Source: Anaerolineales bacterium
GTDB lineage: Bacteria > Chloroflexota > Anaerolineae > Anaerolineales > UBA6663
Direction: 5' to 3'
Assembly: GCA_020850595.1 (NCBI GenBank)
Contig: JADZEK010000090.1
Location: forward strand, 1 to 64,000
Length of the DNA: 64,000 nt
Part shown: positions 24,866 to 32,816 of the stretch, one piece after another
Numbering within the stretch: the stretch's first letter is position 1
Layout of the letters: each line of letters begins with the position of its first letter
Translations under genes and position numbers: made by a program
The notes under the pieces: model-generated
Told to the model about the DNA's origin: nothing
Database searches by the model: none
What the model saw: only the letters and a program-made list of their open reading frames with translations

Positions 24866-27211
24866 ATGACGCCTACTCCGTCCGTCCTCGACTGGCTGAA
24901 ATACAAGCTGGGCCAGCCACGCGCGCAGCGTTGGCTGCGCTTTGGATTGGCCGCTCTGTTTGCTGTGGTCGGCGTGCTGGCCCTGGTGGGCGCGGTGACT
25001 CCCAGCCTGGGGGCCGTGCTTGTTCTAGCTGTGGCAGTGGGCCTGTTCTTCTGGGGCCTGTCGGTGCGCGGGGCGAACGCGCCTGCGGCCGAAATGCCCG
25101 GCCTGACCCTGCCCGCGGCCCGCCCGGCCCCGGCCGCCGCCCCCGCTGAAGACGCCCCCGCCCGCGCCGCGCTCTTTGACCGCGAGCAGTTGATCAAGCT
25201 GATGGCCGGGGCGCGGCTGCCCTCGGCGCTGGTGCTGACCGTGGCGGGCCAAAGCCTGCTGCTGGCCGACCCGCCCAAGGTAGCGGCTGGGGTCACGCTG
25301 CTGGCGGCGGGCGTGGCGCTATTCGCCGTGGTGGTGTGGTACGACCACCTGCTGGGCACGGCGCGGCCGGTGGAAACCGAGGCCGAAAGCAAGCTCGATT
25401 TTCGCTGGTGGCTGTTGGGCGCGGCGCTGGTGTTGGGGGCTTATGGCTTTTACGCCGCGGGTGACAACACCTACCGCTGGGGTGGGGTGATCGCCTGGGT
25501 GCTCAGCCTGGCGGCCTGGATGGCCGCGCTGTGGGATTGGCGCACACCGCCGGCCGAGATGGCCCGCCGCAGCCTGGCCCGCCTGGGCGCGCTGGCGGAG
25601 ACCAAAGGCCTTGCAATCCCGCTCTCACGCGTGGCGCTGGTCTTCCTGATCGTGCTCGGCATCGGCGCCTACTTCCGCTTCGCCCAACTCGATGCCATTC
25701 CGCCGGAAATGACGTCGGACCACGTTGAGAAGCTCTTCGACGTGAACGACGTGCTCAACGGCAGGCACCCGGTCTTCTTTGAGCGCAACACCGGCCGCGA
25801 GCCGCTGCAATTCTACTTCGCCGCGCTGCTGATCGAGCTGTTCCACACGGGGGTCACGCACCTCACGCTCAAACTCACCGGCGCGATTGCCGGGCTGGTG
25901 ATGCTGCCGTTCATGTTCCTGATCGGCAAGGAGCTAGAGGACACGGAGTTCGGCCTGTGGGCCATGCTGCTGGCGGGCATGAGCTTCTGGGCTGTCGCCA
26001 TCAGCCGGGTGGGACTGCGCTTCCCGCTCACGCCGCTGTTCGTGGCGCCCATGCTGTGGTTCCTGTTGCGGGCGCTGCGCCGCAACAGCCGCAACGACTT
26101 TCTGCTGGCGGGCCTGACGCTCGGGCTGGGCCTGTACGGCTACAGCACCATCCGGCTCGTGCCGCTGGTGATCGTGCTGGCGGTGGTGATCTGGCTCATC
26201 TGGTCGCCGCCGGGGCGCTCGCGCCGGCAGCTCATCGCCAACACCATCCTGCTCTTCGCCACGACCTTCTTCACCTTCCTGCCGCTCTACCGCTACGCCA
26301 TTTCACCCGACAACATCTTCTGGTATCGCTCGTTCTCGCGCCTGACGGGTGAGGAACAGGCCATCAACGGCTCGGTGATCCAGATCTTCCTCGAGAACAA
26401 CTGGAACGCCTTGCGCATGTTCAACTATTTGGGCGACCAGGTGTGGGTGAACACGCTGCCCGGCAAGCCGTCGCTCGACTACATCACCGGGGCGCTGTTC
26501 CTGTTCGGCGTGGCGTTCGCGCTGGGGCGGGTAGTCTTCCGCCGCGACCGCGTGGCGCTGTTCCTGCTGCTGGCGCTCCCCGTGCTGTTATTACCCTCCA
26601 CCCTGAGCGTCGCCTTCCCGAACGAGAACCCGTCGGTGGTGCGGGCGGGCGGGGCCATCCCGGTTGTGTTCACTCTCACGGCTTACCCCTTGTGGCTGCT
26701 CTGGAAACGCTTGCGGGCGGTGTGGCCGGGGCTGCGCGGCCTGTGGGCGCGGCGGCTGATCTTTGGGGCGATGGTGACTGCCGTCTTCGTGGTCAACAGC
26801 GATATGTACTTCCGGCAGTATCCGCGGCAGTACCTGGGCGGAGCCGAGAACGCCTCCGAGATCGGCGCGGTGGTGCGCGACTTCGCGCAATCCATCGGCT
26901 CGTACGACCGGGCGTGGATGTGCCTGCACCCCTACTGGGCCGACACCCGCGCGGTGGGCATTTACGCCGGGCAGGTGGGCTGGGAGCAGGTGCTGCCGCC
27001 CGACCAGTTGGGCCAGCTAGCCGGCGACCCGCGCCCGCTGCTAATCGTGATGCACCCGCAGGGCCAGGATTGCATCGCCGCTGCGCGTCAGCTCTTCCCC
27101 ACCGGCACGCTGACGCTGCGGCACTCCGCCCGCGACCCCAACCACGACTATCTGCTGTTCTTCGTCCCCGGCACCGAAGATCTGGACGAAACCACCCTGC
27201 CGCAGCCCTAG
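24866..27211 (+). CDS. ArnT/PMT-like membrane glycosyltransferase (GT39-type, GT-C fold)
   Basis: The 781-residue protein has an N-terminal extension with several hydrophobic segments and an alanine/proline-rich linker (to about residue 180). A GT-C core follows: the first loop carries RFAQLDAIPPEMTSDHVEKL (about 267-290), with acidic residues in the place of the usual DE motif, and EPLQFYFAALL follows. Further hydrophobic segments run to about residue 640, then an external C-terminal domain. Such enzymes move sugars from polyprenyl-phosphate donors to lipid or protein acceptors on the outer membrane face. It sits in the envelope cluster, 52 bp after the methyltransferase gene. Confidence 0.87.
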   Translation: MTPTPSVLDWLKYKLGQPRAQRWLRFGLAALFAVVGVLALVGAVTPSLGAVLVLAVAVGLFFWGLSVRGANAPAAEMPGLTLPAARPAPAAAPAEDAPARAALFDREQLIKLMAGARLPSALVLTVAGQSLLLADPPKVAAGVTLLAAGVALFAVVVWYDHLLGTARPVETEAESKLDFRWWLLGAALVLGAYGFYAAGDNTYRWGGVIAWVLSLAAWMAALWDWRTPPAEMARRSLARLGALAETKGLAIPLSRVALVFLIVLGIGAYFRFAQLDAIPPEMTSDHVEKLFDVNDVLNGRHPVFFERNTGREPLQFYFAALLIELFHTGVTHLTLKLTGAIAGLVMLPFMFLIGKELEDTEFGLWAMLLAGMSFWAVAISRVGLRFPLTPLFVAPMLWFLLRALRRNSRNDFLLAGLTLGLGLYGYSTIRLVPLVIVLAVVIWLIWSPPGRSRRQLIANTILLFATTFFTFLPLYRYAISPDNIFWYRSFSRLTGEEQAINGSVIQIFLENNWNALRMFNYLGDQVWVNTLPGKPSLDYITGALFLFGVAFALGRVVFRRDRVALFLLLALPVLLLPSTLSVAFPNENPSVVRAGGAIPVVFTLTAYPLWLLWKRLRAVWPGLRGLWARRLIFGAMVTAVFVVNSDMYFRQYPRQYLGGAENASEIGAVVRDFAQSIGSYDRAWMCLHPYWADTRAVGIYAGQVGWEQVLPPDQLGQLAGDPRPLLIVMHPQGQDCIAAARQLFPTGTLTLRHSARDPNHDYLLFFVPGTEDLDETTLPQP

Positions 27212-27251
27212 CCGGGCAGCGGATTGCGCTTCGCGCTAACGGATGTAACGG

Positions 27252-30200
27252 ATGACTCTGGCTGAGCCGGATAAGCTTGTCCCGCAAACCCCCGATTCGC
27301 AGGCCGCTGACGCGGCTATGACTGAGCCGGCCGCCGCGCCGCCGGCTGACGTGCCGCCCCCCATACCGCCCGCGCCGCGCGCCCGGCTGGGCCGCCGCCT
27401 GTCGCCGTGGGGGCTGGCGCTGGATGTGGCGCTGCTGGCCCTGATCGTCATCGGCGTCTACTTTCGCTTTGCCTGGCGCGACTGGAACCAGGGCGCGGCG
27501 CTGCACCCCGACGAATATGGGCTGACGAACACGCTCACGACGCTGCGCCTGCCGGCGACCCTGGGCGAGTATTTCAACACGCGCCTGTCGCCCCTCAGCC
27601 CCTACCAGAAATACGACCTCGACGGTAACCCCCTGCCGCCCAGCAGCGACTACCCCATGCCCGACAACCGCATGCGCTGGGGGCAGTGGCCGCTGACCAT
27701 CATCCGCTTCGTGGCCGAGGCGACCGACACCACCGGCTATGACGAACTGCGTCTGACCGGCCGCAGCCTCTCGGCGCTGGCCGACGCGCTGGCGGTGCTG
27801 GTGCTGTTCTTCATCGGCTTGCAGCTCTACAACTACCGCGTGGGCCTGATCGCGGCGGCGCTGAGCGCGCTGGCCGTGATGCAGATTCAGCAGTCGCACT
27901 TTATGACGGCCGACAACTTCGGCACACTCTTCACGGCGTTGGCGATGTATGCGGCCGTGCGCGTTGCCACCGACCGCCCCCGCCGCCGGCGGCTGTTGGC
28001 GGCGGAACTGGCCGACTCCGCTGCGCCGGTCGCGCCCGCTGGCCTGCCTGACCAACTGCGCGCGCGGCTGGCGGCGGGGCACCCCTGGCTGTGGTATGCG
28101 CTGTTTGGCGTGTTCTTCGGCATGGCGCTCGCCAGCCGCGTGAACCTGGCCCCGTTGGCGGCCGAGATAATCGTGGCGGCCGTCATCGCCTACGCCGCCG
28201 AGTGGCAGCGCGGAGAAGCCGTACTCGGCGGCGACCGCACCACGCTGCTCACCGACGCCGTGCTGCGCCTGGCGCTGGCGGGCGCGGTGACGTTGCTGAC
28301 GTTCCGGGTGACGCAGCCGTGGAGCTTCCGCGCCAAGACCGGCGACACGACGCTCCTGACGCTCCAGCCCAACCAGGAATGGCTCGACAGCATGGCGGTG
28401 GCGCAGAGCGAGAGCAAGGGCCTGGGCGGCCCGCCCGCCGAGCAGTGGACCAACCGCACGGCGCTGGTCTTCCCCTTTACCAATATGGTGCTATGGGGCA
28501 TGGGGCTGCCGCTGGGCCTGACGGCCTGGGGCGGCCTGCTGTGGGCGACGTGGCGCGCCTTCAAGCGCGACGACGACTGGAGCTGGAAGCAGCACGCGCT
28601 GCCGCTGACCTGGGCGGGCGGCTACTTCCTCTTCATGGGCACGCGCTGGGTCAAGTCCATCCGCTATTTCCTGCCCATCTACCCGTTCATGGCGCTGTTC
28701 GCGGCCTGGGCGATCTGGCAGTTGTGGCAGGTCTACCGTGCCAAACAAGCGCAGACGGCCTTGGGGCAGGGGACTCAAGGGTCTCTCGCCACTGACTCCA
28801 CGCCGCGTCCGATTGCTCAGCCACCGAGGCCCCTGAGTCCCCAGTTCCTCAAATGGGCGTCTATCGCCCTCGGCGCTGTCGTCCTCGTCGGCACCCTCGC
28901 CTGGGCTTGGGGCTTCACTTCAATCTACCGCCACCTGAACACGCGGTTGGCGGCGACGCGCTGGCTCTACGACCACGTGCCGGGGCCGTTCACGCTCCAA
29001 CTGGACACCACCGGCAGCCCGAGCACCGAGATCATCCCTGTGCCTGACGGACTGACCCTCAGCGGCGATCAGCCATACCTGACGCAGTTCACGGCGCACC
29101 AGAGCGGCACGGTCAACGGCTTTACCGTGGCGCGTGCCTGGAACCCGCTCGACCCGGCGGGCGGGGCGACGCTGCACGTGGTGCTGGCCGCCGACCCGGA
29201 GGGCCGCACCGTGCTGGCGCAGGGCGACCTGGCCGTTGGTGACAGCGACGGCGGCGCGACCTACACCATGCCGTTTGGGCCGGTGGCGCTGACCGAGGGC
29301 ACGACCTACTTCGTGCAGACCTCGGCCGCGGCGGGCGCGACGGTGGAAGTGCGGAACATCGTGATGACCAACGAGAGTTGGGACGAGCCGGTGCCGGTGC
29401 GCTGGGCTAACTACGATCCCTTCGGCGGCATCTACCGCGGCGTCACGATGGACATGCAGAATTTCGATGACGCCAACAAGAAGCAGATGATCCTCGACAG
29501 CCTGGCGCAGGCCGAGTACGTCGTCATCCCCAGCCAGCGCCGCCTGTGGGCTAGCACGCGCATCCCCGCCACTTACCCGATGACCATTGCCTACTACCGG
29601 GCGCTCTTCGACGGCTCGCTGGGCTTCGATTTGGTCGCCAGCTTCCAGGCGCCCATCGCCATCGGCCCGCTGCAAGTGTCGGCCGAGGCCGCCACGCTGG
29701 CCTGGGGCCGTGCGCCCGCCAACCCGCCGCCCGGGCCGGAGTTCCCGCTCAACAACGGCATCTTCGCGGCGGAAGAGGCTTTCAGCGTCTACGACCACGC
29801 GCCGGTGTGGATCTTCCGCAAGCGCGCCGACTTCAGTCTGGCCCAGGCGCAGGCCGTGCTTGATGCGGTAGACCTGACCACCGTCGTCAACCTCGGGCCG
29901 ATCCCGGCGACCGAGACGCCCACGGCGCTGCGCCTGCCGGCCAACCTGCTCGCTATCTTGCGCGCGGGCGGCACGTGGAGCAGCATGTTCCACTTCGACG
30001 GGCTGCTCAACCGCTATCAGTTTTTGGGCGTGGCGGCGTGGTATCTGCTGTTTCTCATGGCCGGGTGGCTGGCCGTGCCGCTGGCGTTCGTCACCTTCTC
30101 CGGCCTGCCCGACCGCGGCTATGCCCTGACGAAGACTCTGACCCTGCTGGTGGTCACCTGGCTGGTGTGGATGGCCGGCAATGTGCGGCTCTTACCCTTC

Positions 30201-32801
30201 ACGCAACTGACGGTGCTCCTGGGCTTCCTGGCGCTGGCCGCGCTCTCCGGCTTCATCTACTGGCGGCGGCGCGCCGAGATTAACGCTTTCGTGCGCGAGC
30301 GGAAGCGCTACCTGCTTGTCTTCGAGGCGGTGTGGCTGAGCCTGTTCGTCTTTGACCTGCTCATCCGCCTGGGCAACTCCGACTTGTGGCACACAAGCTT
30401 CGGCGGCGAGAAGCCGATGGTGTTCTCGTTCTTCAACGCCGTGCTCAAGAGCGCGTTCTTCCCGCCCTACAACCCGTGGCTGGCGGGCTACGCGCTTAAC
30501 TATTACTACTATGGCTTCGTGGTCGCCGCCATCCCGACCAAGCTGCTGGGCATCGTGCCCGCCTTTGCCTACAACCTGCTGCTGCCCACGTTCTTCGCGC
30601 TGGTGGGCGGCAACGCCTTTGGCGTGGCCTACAACCTGGTGGCGGCGGGCCGCGAGTGGGTCAAGCCGCTGAATGGCAGCGAGGCGGCCGGCACACAGGG
30701 CGGGGGGACTCAGGGGGAGATTGCCGCCGAGCGTGTGGTAGGGCCAACGCTGCTGGTGAGCGAGGCCGATTTGTCGCCGGAGACGGTGAATGTCTCGGGC
30801 GTGGGCGGCGGCGGTGAGGCGCCCGAGGGCGAAGCAGCCTCGGCGGAGGCCGCGGTGGCGCTACCGGCTGAGGCCACCGGCGAGCCGACGCCGATTCCGG
30901 TGGGCTTTCCGGTGCCGGGGAGGCGAGCGCCACAGACGCGCGGCCCGAACCCGTACCTCGCGGGCGTCGCGGCGGCGCTGCTGGTGGTGGTGCTGGGCAA
31001 CCTGGCGCAGGTCTACACCTTCGCCAACGGCTTCATGCGCGCCGCCGATCACGGGGCGCTCGCCAACTCGGCGCTGGGCGACAATGACCTCACGGCCGTC
31101 GTCAACGGCTTCTGGCGCGTCGTCACCGGGCAGACCAACCTGCCCGTGGGCACCGGCTCGTGGTATTGGGACGCCACGCGCATCGTGACCAGCCTGGTGC
31201 CGGAGAACGGCGGCGAGATCACCGAGTTCCCGTTCTTCACCTTCCTCTACGCCGACATGCACGCCCACATGCTCGACATGCCCTTCACGCTGCTGGCGCT
31301 GGCCTGGGCGGTGAGCTATGTGCTGGCGAGCCGGGCCGATGGGCCGCGCCGCCGCTGGCTGGAGTGGGGGGCGGTGTGGGCCGTGGGCGGGCTGGCGCTG
31401 GGCATCACCCGCGCCACCAACACCTGGGACTACCCGCTCTTCCTGGCGCTGGGAATGCTGGCGATTGTGGCGGGCGAATGGCTGCGCCAGCCCACGCTCT
31501 CGCGCGCCACGCTGTTTGCCATCGGCTGGCGGCTGGCGCTGCTCTTTGGGCTGGTCACGCTGGCCTATCACCCCTTCGACGCCTGGTTCGCGGCCGCCTA
31601 TAGCGAGGTCAAGCGCTGGGAAGGCAACTCCATTCCCCTGAGCGGCTACCTCTACATCCACGGCCTGTTCCTGTTCCTGATCGTCACCTTTTTGGCCTGG
31701 GAGACGCGCCGCTGGCTGGCCGAGACGCCCGCCACGGCGCTGACCGCCGCCGGCGAGTGGCTGCCGATTGTGGCGCTGGCCGGCTTGGTGGTGCTGGCCG
31801 CCCTCGGGCTGATGGTTTTTGTCTTCGAGCGGCCCATGGCGCTGATCGCCGTGCCGCTGATGGTCTGGGCGGGCGTGCTGCTGCTGCGGCGCGGCCCGGC
31901 GCTCTCTACCTCCAAACGGCTGACGCTGTTTCTCATCGGCACGGCGCTGGCGATGACGGTCTTCGTGGAGTTCTTCGCGCTGGCCGGCGACCGCATGAAC
32001 ACCATCTTCAAGTTCTACATTCAGGTCTGGGTGGTCTTCAGCGTGGTGGGCGGGGCGGCGTTGGCCTGGGTGTGGGGGGCGCTGCCCGACTGGCGCCCGA
32101 GCTGGCGCACGGCCTGGGTCAGCGCTCTGATGGTGCTGACCGCCGCGGCCGCGCTCTACACCGTCACCGCCGCCTCGGCCAAGCTGCGCGACCGCTTCCC
32201 GTCGCTGGGCGTCACCGCGACGCCCGAGCAGGGCTGCGCCGCCATCCCCGGCATGATCTTGCCCTACGACCGCGGTTTGCCTGAAAGCCAGCAAGGGCAC
32301 AGCCTGTACGGCCTGGATTATATGACGTGGAGCGCCTACTGCGACCACGATTACTTCCTGCCGCTGACCTACGACCACGCCGCCATCCGTTGGCTGCAAG
32401 ACAACGTGGTCGGCTCGCCGGTGATCGTGGAAGCGCAGTCATTCGACCTCTACCGTATGTCGAGCCGCTACGCCTGGAACACCGGCCTGCCCGACGTGGT
32501 GGGCTGGGACTACCACACCCGCCAGCACAACGGCGCTATCCCGACCGAGTTTGTCACGACGCGTGGCGTGGAGGTGACCAACTTCTACACCACCACCGCG
32601 CCCGACGACGCGCTGGCCTTCCTGAGCAAGTACGACGCGCGCTTTGTCATTGTCGGCCCGATGGAGCAAGCCTACTACCTGAGCAGCGGCGGGCTGGATA
32701 AGTTCGGCTTCCTGGTCGCGCGCGGCGACCTGACGATTGTGTATCAGAACCCCGGCGTGACTATCTACGCCGTGGCCGGCACGCCGCTGGTGGGCCAATA
32801 A
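27252..32801 (+). CDS. Giant membrane protein: GT39-like N-terminal half fused to DUF2298 (Chlor_Arch_YYY)
   Basis: This 1849-residue protein joins two membrane modules. The N-terminal half has a GT-C-like start with ALHPDEYGLTNTL (about residues 84-97) and TGRSLSALADALAVLVLFF, then an external beta-rich domain (about 560-900). The second half has the DUF2298 blocks: GGEKPMVFSFFNA (about 1050), LNYYYYGFVVAA (about 1080), DMHAHMLDMPF (about 1334) and RMNTIFKFYIQ (about 1580). A low-complexity Gly/Glu/Ala insert lies between about 1135 and 1230. The blocks match those of the next gene. DUF2298 proteins are inferred to be membrane glycosyltransferases or lipid-linked sugar handlers; the reaction is unknown. 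Confidence 0.88.
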   Translation: MTLAEPDKLVPQTPDSQAADAAMTEPAAAPPADVPPPIPPAPRARLGRRLSPWGLALDVALLALIVIGVYFRFAWRDWNQGAALHPDEYGLTNTLTTLRLPATLGEYFNTRLSPLSPYQKYDLDGNPLPPSSDYPMPDNRMRWGQWPLTIIRFVAEATDTTGYDELRLTGRSLSALADALAVLVLFFIGLQLYNYRVGLIAAALSALAVMQIQQSHFMTADNFGTLFTALAMYAAVRVATDRPRRRRLLAAELADSAAPVAPAGLPDQLRARLAAGHPWLWYALFGVFFGMALASRVNLAPLAAEIIVAAVIAYAAEWQRGEAVLGGDRTTLLTDAVLRLALAGAVTLLTFRVTQPWSFRAKTGDTTLLTLQPNQEWLDSMAVAQSESKGLGGPPAEQWTNRTALVFPFTNMVLWGMGLPLGLTAWGGLLWATWRAFKRDDDWSWKQHALPLTWAGGYFLFMGTRWVKSIRYFLPIYPFMALFAAWAIWQLWQVYRAKQAQTALGQGTQGSLATDSTPRPIAQPPRPLSPQFLKWASIALGAVVLVGTLAWAWGFTSIYRHLNTRLAATRWLYDHVPGPFTLQLDTTGSPSTEIIPVPDGLTLSGDQPYLTQFTAHQSGTVNGFTVARAWNPLDPAGGATLHVVLAADPEGRTVLAQGDLAVGDSDGGATYTMPFGPVALTEGTTYFVQTSAAAGATVEVRNIVMTNESWDEPVPVRWANYDPFGGIYRGVTMDMQNFDDANKKQMILDSLAQAEYVVIPSQRRLWASTRIPATYPMTIAYYRALFDGSLGFDLVASFQAPIAIGPLQVSAEAATLAWGRAPANPPPGPEFPLNNGIFAAEEAFSVYDHAPVWIFRKRADFSLAQAQAVLDAVDLTTVVNLGPIPATETPTALRLPANLLAILRAGGTWSSMFHFDGLLNRYQFLGVAAWYLLFLMAGWLAVPLAFVTFSGLPDRGYALTKTLTLLVVTWLVWMAGNVRLLPFTQLTVLLGFLALAALSGFIYWRRRAEINAFVRERKRYLLVFEAVWLSLFVFDLLIRLGNSDLWHTSFGGEKPMVFSFFNAVLKSAFFPPYNPWLAGYALNYYYYGFVVAAIPTKLLGIVPAFAYNLLLPTFFALVGGNAFGVAYNLVAAGREWVKPLNGSEAAGTQGGGTQGEIAAERVVGPTLLVSEADLSPETVNVSGVGGGGEAPEGEAASAEAAVALPAEATGEPTPIPVGFPVPGRRAPQTRGPNPYLAGVAAALLVVVLGNLAQVYTFANGFMRAADHGALANSALGDNDLTAVVNGFWRVVTGQTNLPVGTGSWYWDATRIVTSLVPENGGEITEFPFFTFLYADMHAHMLDMPFTLLALAWAVSYVLASRADGPRRRWLEWGAVWAVGGLALGITRATNTWDYPLFLALGMLAIVAGEWLRQPTLSRATLFAIGWRLALLFGLVTLAYHPFDAWFAAAYSEVKRWEGNSIPLSGYLYIHGLFLFLIVTFLAWETRRWLAETPATALTAAGEWLPIVALAGLVVLAALGLMVFVFERPMALIAVPLMVWAGVLLLRRGPALSTSKRLTLFLIGTALAMTVFVEFFALAGDRMNTIFKFYIQVWVVFSVVGGAALAWVWGALPDWRPSWRTAWVSALMVLTAAAALYTVTAASAKLRDRFPSLGVTATPEQGCAAIPGMILPYDRGLPESQQGHSLYGLDYMTWSAYCDHDYFLPLTYDHAAIRWLQDNVVGSPVIVEAQSFDLYRMSSRYAWNTGLPDVVGWDYHTRQHNGAIPTEFVTTRGVEVTNFYTTTAPDDALAFLSKYDARFVIVGPMEQAYYLSSGGLDKFGFLVARGDLTIVYQNPGVTIYAVAGTPLVGQ

Positions 32802-32816
32802 GGGCGCGGGCTAAGC

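Noticed and set aside
27237-27255. Repeated TAACGGATG just before the 1849-residue protein gene
   Set aside because: Only two short units of 9-10 bp that run into the start codon; spacing and sequence differ from the CGTAACG element, so it is probably a minor local duplication.
30861-32399. 512-codon minus-strand open frame inside the giant DUF2298 fusion gene
   Set aside because: Histidine/glutamine/arginine-rich shadow of the plus-strand gene without start signal or recognisable domain.
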